A stretch of DNA of 64,000 bases from Saitoella complicata NRRL Y-17804 (taxonomy: Eukaryota > Ascomycota > Saitoellomycetes > Saitoellales > Saitoellaceae): positions 184,973 to 248,972 of the forward strand of contig NW_017567020.1 in the NCBI RefSeq assembly GCF_001661265.1, read 5' to 3'. Under the pieces are notes generated by a model, which worked only from the letters and a program-made list of their open reading frames with translations, did not search any database and was not told where the DNA came from. Both the position numbers and the translations under genes were made by a program. Shown in pieces: positions 40,677-50,400 of this stretch (positions are counted from its first letter, which is position 1; every line of letters starts with the position of its first letter).

Positions 40677-41605
40677 CGTGTATTCTGTTGTTATGGTGGA
40701 ACGAGTGAGTGGTGTCTAACGAGTGACGGGTTGAAAGAGTGAACGACGAACGACGAACGACAGACGGTGAAGTTGACAAGATCCAAGCAGCAGCGGGACG
40801 GGAAGGAAGTACTTATATTCGTATCCATCTAGACTATTCACTATCTGAACAATCACGGCAAAGCCTCTTCAGCCTACAGTCTAGGATTAAAGCAGACCCA
40901 GAACGCACGGATCTCCTCGTATGACAGGTCTAAGCTCCCGCACGCGGTCGTTCAAGACTTCGGTTCGATCGGTAGACCGATCCATGCAAGCTTTTGCATA
41001 AAGCCAAGCCCGCCCCGTTTGTACATCCAATGAGAGATGCCAAGGACGTTTTTATGGTGAAATACGGGCAGTTTGTTGTTGTTTTGGGGGTGAATGCAGG
41101 GTTCTCTAGAGATCTGGTTCGGGAAGAAGATGCGGGGATGCAAGGGATGAGGGAGGATGCGTGCCGCCGTGCGGGAAATGGTGAGGTGGAAATGACTGCG
41201 CCTTTACTCACGGAGAAGAAAGGAAGGGAGGTTCGTTTCAGATACGGGTTTGGAGATGTCTGTGTCGGCTGTTGTGACCTGTCGATGTCGATTAATGCCT
41301 CGTTGGGGCGTCGAGTTCAGCTCTTATCCAGCTCTTATACGTCGGTCTCAGGATGTCTGAACTGCTTAAGACCAGAGATTCGCCTTCAGTAGATTGCTCA
41401 TAGAGTGTCGGCGACACCATTCATCTATGCGGTGGCCTATTTTTAGAATCACTTCCCACATTAAGAGGCAACAGAGATGCTCTTCTCCTTTCCCTCTGCC
41501 GCAAACGAACACGAAGAGTCATGATCAAGGCATGCGCATACACCCCACTCAAAATGCACAACATCTGATATATTCCAATCTTCCCAATGCAACTCCCATT
41601 TCTCT
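40677..41605. other. Intergenic region
   Basis: 929 bp with the promoter of the wall-protein gene (TATAAG, minus strand, 40812-40817) at the left. The rest, up to the proteasome gene, shows no convincing gene. Confidence 0.4.
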
Positions 41606-42485
41606 CTAATCCCTATCAGCAATACTCTGCAACCTTTCATCAATCTCCTCTACACTCAACCTCCTAAACTTTCCCCCCTTCCCCTCCACGACACCAATCT
41701 CAATCTCCGTCGCCTTAAAATCCACACTCAAAACACTGCTCAAACACATAATCCCCATCTCCACCGTTTCCTCAAGCGTCTCGCACCACTTATCATCTCC
41801 ATTCGCTCCAGGGGCGGTGGAGCGCTTGTATCTCTTCTCGAGCCAGTTGGTGGCTTCGGTCATCTTGGGACCTTGAGCGACGGCTTTGTAGCCGGTATAG
41901 TAGCCTGCTGGGTCGACTTTGAAGACTTGGGGACCGTACTCTTCGTCGACGCCAACGTAGATTGAGGAGATTCCGAGGGGACGCATGGAGGCGCGTTGAG
42001 TTGAGACTTGAGCAAGGTTGGCGATACTTTGTGAATGTTAGTAAGAATGTAGAGAAGAGGCAGGCGGTTGGGATTCGGACCGTTTGGAGAGAGCGTCGAC
42101 GGGCATGTCATACCCATACTTATAACGGAACTCAGCAGCCTCTGACCTCGCCCTGTTGATACTCGCTTTCGCATCCGCTACAAACACCTTCATTAGCCTC
42201 CACCTTCATTTGTGACCCCTTCAGGGTTCACTTACGCATCATCCCAGTAACAACAGCCCCAACCCCCCCACTAACCTCAAAAATCCAACTCATACTATCC
42301 GCATCGAACAACTTATCCGGCACCTTCTTCTGCGAAATAACGACTGCGCAATCACGGCCCTTGATACCGAGGGCATTGATGGAGGCATTGGTGATTGCTT
42401 TGAAGGCGTATTCGACTTGGTAGAGGCGGCCTTCGGGAGAGAAGATGGTGATGTGGCGGTCGTAGCCTGATTGGGAGCGAGACAT
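41606..42485 (-). CDS. SCL1: 20S proteasome subunit alpha-1
   Basis: The exons are 42485-42236, 42177-42081 and 42026-41606 (introns 58 and 54 nt); 255 residues. The N-terminus [25 protein letters not shown] is the alpha-ring signature in its alpha-1 (Scl1, human PSMA6) form, supported by [11 protein letters not shown] and [30 protein letters not shown]. The second intron has a weak donor (GTCCGA) but a good branch site (TTACTAAC), and the join [13 protein letters not shown] is conserved in the family. The C-terminus [20 protein letters not shown] is complete. It is divergent from APC2. Confidence 0.95.
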
Positions 42486-42845
42486 GGTGGGTGGTTATGT
42501 CCTGTAGATGTTCGGATGGGTATACTGTGGGCCTCGTTTCTGTTCCTCAGCTGGATAGGACGCAATTGAGGGTGTACTGCTGGTTAACGTTGCTCGAGGT
42601 CGGCGCTGCGCATACGCGTACGTACGACGACGCATGATGCAATGACGGTGACAAGCTCAATTCGTCGCAAAGGAACATCCATTGTTTTCTCATCATTTAG
42701 AGGAGAATTATCTAGCCTACACTCATGCTCAATAATCCTGTTCTTTTTTGGTACTGAAGCTTATCGATACGCCGTACACCCCCAAAACACAGCAAACAGT
42801 ACTCACACTCGAGAACCCTTAACTTACCCCAGAGCCAGAATCGCA
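42486..42845. promoter_or_regulatory. Divergent promoter, proteasome alpha-1 / APC2
   Basis: 360 bp between the start codons of two genes of the ubiquitin-proteasome system. No yeast-type GGTGGCAAA proteasome element is present. Confidence 0.4.
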
Positions 42846-45011
42846 ATGACCGCTCCTCAACTCCGTTCAGCACGGATATTTGCTAGAGTCTTTCCAAAGG
42901 TCAAGTCGAATGCCCTTTACAATACGAAACACGCACTCTTACGTTGGTTCGACGGTAAGTAAGCTTCGTACAAGAGCTTCAAGGAACCCGCTGACAAGTC
43001 TACAGACCTCGGCGCTGCACTTACAAATGACCTGCAAGATGCCTTACAACATGTATCACAAGACATTGGCGCAGATCAGTTGTTAAGTTGGTACACAGAT
43101 TGCGTACGGGCACATTTCGTGCAGCGGTACGCCGTGCTCGGACTCTCACTCAGCGTTGCGACATTGCCGGATACATTTGCGACGTTGTACCGAGCGTATG
43201 CGCATTACTCGACTCCAATACCCCAGAACAATGCTCTCCAGCATGCGTTCAAGGCCTTGTGCACCGGCGCTGTCCCCACCACCACGCTGGAACCCCTACT
43301 TGAAGAATGGCTACGAGATAACCTGCAATCAAATGCGAGGCCAGAATTCTTGAAAACAATTACAGCGATACGGGCATGCGGGTTTGGAAGGGTTCTTGAT
43401 GGTGTGTTTGGCAGAATGCTGGGAGCAGCAGTGAAGGAGGCTGTTCATGAGACATTTGCTGGGCAATGGGATAAAGCGACGCGTGAGCCGGCGCAGGAGT
43501 ATGTCTTACGGCGCTTTGGAGATGTTACAGCGCTTATTCTGCATGCTTCGAGCAGTACTGGGAAGTTACTGACATCGTACACTGTTGATGTGCTGCGGAA
43601 TCTACGGACTACGGAGTTGTTCGATATCATCACTGCATACCCAACTTCACAGCCCGCTCTCGAGGATCTCCGGCATATCCTTACCGTACCGGAACACAGG
43701 GCACATTTGACCTCTACCTTCTCTGCCGCCGTCTCTAAGCGTTTGTTGCACCCAGGCGCTGACACGGGGTTGATCCTGACACACTTTGTTCATACCGTCC
43801 GCGCATTCCAGATTATCGATCCGCGTGGAGTTTTACTGGACAAAGTGGCAAGACCAATTCGTGCATACCTGAGTGGACGGGAGGATATGGTACACTGCAT
43901 CACCCTTGGTCTCTTCGGCGCCGTGACATCCGATATCGACGGACCCAACCTCGCGGGTGAGCTGGAGCGGAGTGCGAAGGAAGCCGAGGTGGAGGACGAG
44001 TGGGGCTTGGACTGGCTTCCTGATCCGAATGATGCGTTGCCCACTTACAGAAGTGGTCGTGGTAAGGATGTTGTTGGTATGCTATTGGGGTTGAGCGAGA
44101 GTAAGGATCCGTTTGTGAAGGAGATGCAGGTGTTGTTGGCAGGGCGGCTGTTGAGGGATGAGGTGCTTAAGACTTGGGCGTGTGAGGATGAAGTCCGGAC
44201 TGTGGAGTTGTTGAAGGGGAGGTTTGGGGAGGGTACACTCAATCAACTCGAGATTATGCTGAGGGACATACAAGAGAGTAAGGTGATCGATTCGACCATC
44301 AAGAAAGGTGGTGATGGGAATGGCTTGAGTGCGGTTATCCTGTCGCGATTGTTTTGGCCGACATTGAAGAAGGAGACCTTGAGGTTGCCAGCGGAGGTAG
44401 AGGAAAAGTTTGAGGCTTACGAACAGGGTTTTACGAAGTTGAAGGCGAGTCGGCAATTGGCGTGGCATAAAACGCTGGGTGTAGTGAATGTTAACTTGGA
44501 CTTTGAGGATGGGAGGAGGGTTGATATAGATGCCACACCTGCTCAAGCGGTTGTTGTGCATGCTTTTGGTGAGGAGAGCGAGTTGAGTGTGAAGGATTTG
44601 AAGGCAAGGACCGACATGGATGATGCAGGAGTGAAACGCGCACTGGCATTTTGGGTGAAAAACAAAGTCCTGCGAGCAACCTCAGACAACACCTATGCAC
44701 CCCTTGAAGATGCCTCCACAGCCTCTACCACCACCGCCCCAAGCTTCCTTCCGACTGACGCCGAACCAGCTTCAGCAATCCAGAGTGCAGCCGATGCAGC
44801 AGCGGAGGAGATGCGGATCTACTGGCAATTCATTGTGGGAATGTTGACGAACCTGGGGCCGATGCCGATTGAGCGGATGCAGATGATGTTGGGGATGTTG
44901 GTTCCGGGAGGGTTTACGAGGTCGCTGGAGGAGTTGAGGAGTTTCTTGGAGGTTATGGCTAAGGAGGGGAAGATTGAGTTGGGAACTGGTGGGGTATATA
45001 AGTTGGTGTAA
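42846..45011 (+). CDS. APC2: Anaphase-promoting complex subunit 2 (cullin-like)
   Basis: The exons are 42846-42954 and 43006-45011 with a 51-nt intron (GTAAGT...CTACAG); 704 residues. Apc2 is the cullin scaffold of the APC/C ubiquitin ligase. The N-terminal helical region is followed by the cullin-homology part (about 370-560), including DEVLKTWACEDEVRTVELLKGRFGEG, a pattern also found in other Apc2 proteins, and SAVILSRLFWPTLKKE. The C-terminal winged-helix domain ends EEMRIYWQFIVGMLTNLGPMPIERMQMML and SLEELRSFLEVMAKEGKIE, characteristic of the APC2 C-terminal domain that binds Apc11. The splice joins WFD to DLGAAL in frame. The start is the ATG after a pyrimidine-rich leader. Confidence 0.9.
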
Positions 45012-45138
45012 GTCGTCAAACGTGATGCATATTTTGTTAGGAACCGGGGTGCACGGTGTTGATGGGTACTAGCTAATCGCAATGCTGGTATAGGTAGTAT
45101 AGACGGATTAACAACACCTGTACGCCTGAGGTCCAGTT

Positions 45139-45450
45139 TCAACCCGGTTCCGCTGTTACCGACAAATTCATCCTATGCATAGGATGAATTTTGAACCACC
45201 CCTTTCGGCTCTTCCAGCTGTCACCCAAGAGATTCCGTCCACATCCAACCCCGTAAAAGAATCCGATGTATTGTGAGAAGCCCTGATACTGTTCTTTGGT
45301 CATTGCCCTGCGGGCCGGCCCCGGCACCGGTATCTTAACACGAGTCCGGATGTATTCCCTTGTGTACACACAATGACACCACGTTTTCCGTTTCTTTGCA
45401 CAGACTTCCTCGTTCATGATCGAGAATTCGATCTCCGGTATCTGAAGCAT
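45139..45450 (-). CDS. Doubtful small ORF
   Basis: An ATG-started frame of 103 codons (MLQIPEIEFSIMNEEVC...) with Cys, Trp and basic residues, including a stretch FSQYIGFFYGVGCGRNLLG. It resembles no family I know and carries the 28-bp palindrome. It may be a chance frame or a decayed gene. Confidence 0.2.
   Translation of the reverse strand: MLQIPEIEFSIMNEEVCAKKRKTWCHCVYTREYIRTRVKIPVPGPARRAMTKEQYQGFSQYIGFFYGVGCGRNLLGDSWKSRKGWFKIHPMHRMNLSVTAEPG
45164..45191. repeat. Perfect 28-bp palindrome
   Basis: The half-site AAATTCATCCTATG is followed directly by its exact reverse complement, centred between 45177 and 45178, with no spacer. It lies 150 bp downstream of APC2. It could form a cruciform or RNA hairpin, or bind a dimeric factor; the function is unknown. 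Confidence 0.85.
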
Positions 45451-46131
45451 GTCAACGTCGTAGCGAGCTTGATCGCGAATTTTGGCGAATCTCCGGAGCT
45501 CCAAGGCCTACATTGATCATAGGACAGCAAGACGTTCACGTTCCCACGCACCTGCCCTTAATCGCCGCTCAGGTCTGACGATTTTTTACAGGCCTGCAGG
45601 GGGCCGGGCCCACTTTCGCAGAGGTCGAAGAAGGTGCTACATGTCTATAGGATGGAGCCATCCTGTAGTCCATTGCTTATCGAGGGAGGAGGAGTGGGCG
45701 TGGAGGATATCGACCGTTACAGATGGATCTAGGCAGCGAAAGAGCTCTGAACAACAGTAAAGGACTTTGTTTAGGACAATATTGGCTACATGTCACTTCA
45801 ATCCAGCGCCAGCTTCATCCTGAAGGTACGAGTATATGCGTCTACTCCGGCTTGCCTGCCTTCGGCGTCGCAAAAGCGGTGTTGAAGGGAAAGGTGCGAG
45901 GACACCTGAGTGAGTTGTGTATTCTCTATGTTTCTGATCTTTGGTATGAGCCTCGGTTCGTTCCTCCACACAATCGCGCTTTTGCAATCCATTTTCGATC
46001 CCCGTTATGCACCGACACCGCACCGGGTTTTCCTGAACACTCGCATCAACCATCATAAGTTAACGTGCCGGTACCCAACCTTCATCGAATAGGTCTCACC
46101 CCACCCAAACACACTTCATACCCCAAATCTT

Positions 46132-46773
46132 CTACACCAAACGCTCCGATACCTTCCCTTCCTCCCTCACCGCCGCCCAAATAGCATCGATACCCTCTCC
46201 CTTCTGATCCTTATGCACGAAGAAATCCGTCTTGACACCCTCGTACTCGCCCTTCAGCTCCTTCTGTACTGTGACATTCGAGAGAAACCTCGAGTCCGTG
46301 CTGTCGTACTCGTCTGTCTCCATCAAGACCTTTGCTGGGAAAGTCGCGGTCTTTTTTGTGCCGATCAGGGAGAGAGTCGTGAATTCAATTTGGCGCCCCT
46401 CGGAGGATGATGAAGGGGAAAGAATAGTCCGTGCCCGGATAACGTACGGCGATGTCAGGTACGTCACCATCAAAGTATTCAACGCCGAAACAGTAAACGC
46501 AGTCCCAATCATGACCATCTGCGCCCCTGTCGATTCCATCATTATGAAGATTGGGGTAATTGCTGCTGTCAGACCTAGTGAGCCGACGGAGAAGATCTTG
46601 AGGCCGGTGACAGCTTTGCGGAGGGGGGAGTCGTATTCGATGATTTTGGGTGATGGGGAGGACGGAGAAGAGGTAGAGTTGAAGCGGGCGAAGCTCACAA
46701 CGGACCCACGGAGAGGTAGGGCACGGAGGCCGAGAGATTGGTGGAGACGGAGGGCAGATCGAGTGCAGTTCAT
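46132..46773 (-). CDS. TMEM70/TMEM186-like mitochondrial membrane protein
   Basis: A single exon of 213 residues. The N-terminus MNCTRSALRLHQSLGLRALPLRG is a mitochondrial presequence. After IIEYDSPLRKAV, two membrane segments follow (KIFSVGSLGLTAAITPIFIMM and AQMVMIGTAFTVSALNTLMVTYL) and then SPYVIRARTI, the arrangement of the TMEM70 family, whose animal members assist respiratory complex assembly. The C-terminal domain is soluble. The promoter region ends 241 bp upstream at a retrotransposon insertion. The family call is by layout and pattern, not alignment. Confidence 0.65.
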   Translation of the reverse strand: MNCTRSALRLHQSLGLRALPLRGSVVSFARFNSTSSPSSPSPKIIEYDSPLRKAVTGLKIFSVGSLGLTAAITPIFIMMESTGAQMVMIGTAFTVSALNTLMVTYLTSPYVIRARTILSPSSSSEGRQIEFTTLSLIGTKKTATFPAKVLMETDEYDSTDSRFLSNVTVQKELKGEYEGVKTDFFVHKDQKGEGIDAIWAAVREEGKVSERLV

Positions 46774-47009
46774 GATAGTTGACGGGTTGTTGTCGGCGGA
46801 GTTGTATCGATATCTTCGAGCCCGTGTTAACCGTACTTTTTGAGACACTCCAGTGCAGGGACCCGAGTGTCCGTACTCCAATCCTCTTGATCTGTAACAC
46901 GTAAAAGACCTTTGAAAGTCAAATAGAAAAACAACCGTCTCGGTTTCCGATTCTATATTTTCTCCTGGATAACCTTCGTTTGTGTATCAGCCCCACATGC
47001 TCAGCTGTA

Positions 47010-47014
47010 CCGTA
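47010..47014. repeat. Target-site duplication, left copy (CCGTA)
   Basis: CCGTA directly abuts the left LTR and is repeated at 53413-53417 beyond the right LTR, showing insertion by an integrase with a 5-bp stagger. Confidence 0.9.
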
Positions 47015-47158
47015 TGTTAGCTAGTTAAGTACCTGTTTTGAACGTAGGGGTGAATGGGGTTATATTTAGGACTAGCTGACATACATATCGTACGAAGATG
47101 AGGCACAGCAGGCCCTGGAACAGTGGCTAAGTAACACGTGCAAAATCACGGGTCCACA
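47015..47158 (-). repeat. Left LTR (3' LTR of the element)
   Basis: 144 bp, beginning TGTTAG and ending CCACA on the plus strand. It is identical to 53269-53412 except T at 47116 against A at 53370. Confidence 0.95.
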
Positions 47159-47161
47159 GTA

Positions 47162-47171
47162 CCCTCTCCTT
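47162..47171 (-). other. Polypurine tract of the retrotransposon
   Basis: On the minus strand AAGGAGAGGG lies 3 bp before the 3' LTR, where plus-strand DNA synthesis is primed. Confidence 0.65.
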
Positions 47172-47436
47172 AGAGACAGACCAGTCTCGTCCAACAGTAT
47201 GTCCTCATAAATCCACTTATACTGGATCGTGAAAATAGCAAGAAAGATTCATCCCAATCCCAGGTATGTCGGGACCCTGTAAGCAACCAAAGAGGCATGC
47301 GTCCGGTTTACAGGACTTCACGCAGTGAAAGAAAACAAAAATACCCATCATCTCAGAGGATCAGCTTGTCATCTTCTTCCCAGGCGAGCCAGTGCCTGAG
47401 CTTTGATGCATTAACTGGGTTCTTGAGAACACTCAA

Positions 47437-50400
47437 TCATTCAGCTTCATTCTTCGGAATTTGGCGAAGTTTGTAAACACCTTTCTGCCAGACGTCGTGA
47501 ACAATGTAAGGACCCTTCCAACGGGGTGAGAAAACTGGAGCTTGAGCCTGTGAATCCAGGGCGGAGTCCCTCAGCCACACCTTATCTCCGAGATTGAAAG
47601 ATTTTGGGTGCACAAGTACAGCATTACCCTTTTTATCCTTCACATATCGCATGGCAGCTGTACGTAAACCTGGAATCCCTTCACGGAGCCACTCAATCCT
47701 CTCAGCTACCTCAGTACGGTGTTGAGCCTGCCCCATAATCATTGCAGGCGACACCACTTTCTGATTCGCCAATGTAGGAGCATCCACCGGAATTCGGAGC
47801 TCAACGCCGTAAACCAGATACGCGGGGGAGGCCTTGGTAGCATGATGTGGCATAGACCTGTATGCCCACAAAACCACATACATAGCAGGCTTCCATTTCA
47901 CAGTTCCATCATCATTTTTGTCACAATCCAAAATAGACTTCTTCAGAGAAGGCTTCAAAGTACCCAAGAACCGTTCGGCACGTCCATTACTCTGAGGATA
48001 ATATGGTGTAGACAGATGATGACGAATGGACATAGTTTTGGCCAACTGCTTAACAACATCGTTAACAAAGTGAGATCCATTATCTGATTGGATCGATAAC
48101 GGCACTCCGTAGCGTGCGATGATCTCTTCATAGAAGAATTCAGCTGTAGTAGCTGCATCAGCTGTTTTTACAGCTCGGACTTCGGCCCATCGAGTTAAGG
48201 ACTCGACGGCAATAAGGACATATTTGTAACCTTCAGGTGACTCTGGGAACGGACCTGCAAAATCTGTACTCCAATGACGGAATAAGTCCTTTACGTCAGT
48301 CTGATAACCAGGGACCTTCAAAGGACTGTTACGCGAATGCTTTTGGCACGCTTCACAGCGACCAATGTGACGGAGTACCAACTTTTCAATGACAGGGCTC
48401 CAATAGCGAGTACCCCACCATTCGAGCATAGCCGGAGCACCTCTGTGCCCATAACCTTCATGTAAATGTTTGAAGATGGCCCGTCGATTCTTCTCACCGA
48501 TAATCACTTCAACCCTAAGAAGGTTCTTGACCGTCTTGTAGAGTTGGTTATCCTGTAGAAACACGTTCTTGGAGAGTTGCTTGACTCTCTTTTGTAAACT
48601 TTTTTCGTTTGGTAATGTGCCATCTGTGATGTACCCATGGATATGCGACAGCGCACGGAGATCTTCATATTCCTTCCGCGTCAAGGCGGGTAGATCAACA
48701 TAGTCTCGGCCACGAAGATCCTCAGTACCATCCGTTTCGGGCTTCTCAAGTTCCTCGTCAGGCAACCCCTTCGAAAATTTAATGCTATCATCCTCTTTGG
48801 TGATAACCGATTCCGTAATGGGCGTCTGAGTCTCTGCCATCTGAGCCTTTTTTCTAGTCAGGACGGCATAGAAGGTCTGAACTTTGGCCTGTGCAACCGG
48901 AGATTGTTGAAGCATAAGGAGTTCCGCGGAAGGGGTAGGCCTCTCATTCATAACCAACCCATGAACGATATCTGCTGTTGTCAATCCTTCCCCTTTTACA
49001 GATTCGATACGGAGCCTCGAAATTGTGTCTGCTATCATCGTTTTCCCGGCAATCCATTCTGTAGTAAACCGGTACTCGCTTGCAACAAGTGCATATCTCA
49101 TCAACGCCGGAAGGGAGGAAGACGCAGCTTTAAAGATGTAGTTCAAAGCTTTGTGATCAGTACACCAGACAAATGGTCTTGTTGATAACCATCCATGGAA
49201 TTTCCCAAGGGTCCAGATGAATGCCAGTGCTTCTTGCCTTGTAATGTGGTAGCGCATTTGCGCACCATTAAGGACCGCTGACGCAAAGGCAACCACCAAC
49301 TCACAGTTTTCCTCAGGATTCCACTGAGTGATGACACAGCCTATGTACTTAGCACTTGTATCTGTATACACTTTCGTCAATCGGTCTTCAACCCAATGTG
49401 CTAAGACTCTCTTAGTCCTCAACGTCACCTTGATCCAATCAATCTCAGCGATCGCCTCAGGTGTTAATGTAACTTTGCCGGTCGTTTTCATTAGAGCCGC
49501 TAGACTGCGGGTGTTGTCGGCGAAGGCGGGCATTTGGTCCCTGAACCAATTGGCAAGTCCAAAGTAAGAGCGTATCTCTGAACCAGTGTCAGGTAAACGC
49601 AAGGACATAAGAGCGTCGATCTTGGAAGGATCTGCTTCCAAACCGGCAGCGGACATGATGTAACCCACAAATTTGATTTTGGTGTGAGCCACTTTCAACT
49701 TAGTCAACTTAAACTTCCATCCATGGTTCAAACCACGACGAAGTAACTCTTTCAACAGCTCTAATTGGTGTTTGTAATCCCCAGCCTTTGAACCCGCAAT
49801 GAGATCATCCATGTAATTCAGGATGCGTTTGCCTTTCTTCGCTGATCCCAGCATAACATCGGCATTCCTATTCCAAGTAGCCGGCGCATTCACGAAACCA
49901 AACAACATCCTCAATGATTCAAGGTGTTCACCAAGACGTTCAAAAGCAGTAAAGGTAATAGCCAACAAAGCCATTATAATCTGCTGAAATCCTCTATCGG
50001 CATCCGCCGATATAAACATGCCTTTGTCGGCCTGCGTAGCCATGATATACTGTACAGGGACTGTAGGGTAAGGGTCAACAACCATGATTTCATTGATCAT
50101 TCTTAGATCATGACAAACACGATTCTTGCTCGCTATGACCAATTGGGCTCGATGCGGGGACGTAGAAGTCCTGTAAATGCCCATGTCGATGAGAGGGTCA
50201 GTCTTCTCGCGGATAATCGCCGCATTCTTAGGGGTATACAGATGTTTCCTCATAGCCATGACGCAAGGCTTATCAGAAGTAACCTTGATCTCATGTGGAA
50301 CATCTTGGATACAACCCAAGTTGTGATCATTCCAAGAAATGGCATCCGCATATTGAGCAATTAGCTTCGCAACTTCGGAACAAAACCAAGTCGGGGCCTC

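Larger units (their letters stand above)
45012..46131. other. 1.1-kb intergenic region
   Basis: Apart from a 28-bp palindrome (45164-45191) and one doubtful open frame on the minus strand, I see nothing clearly functional. Confidence 0.4.
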
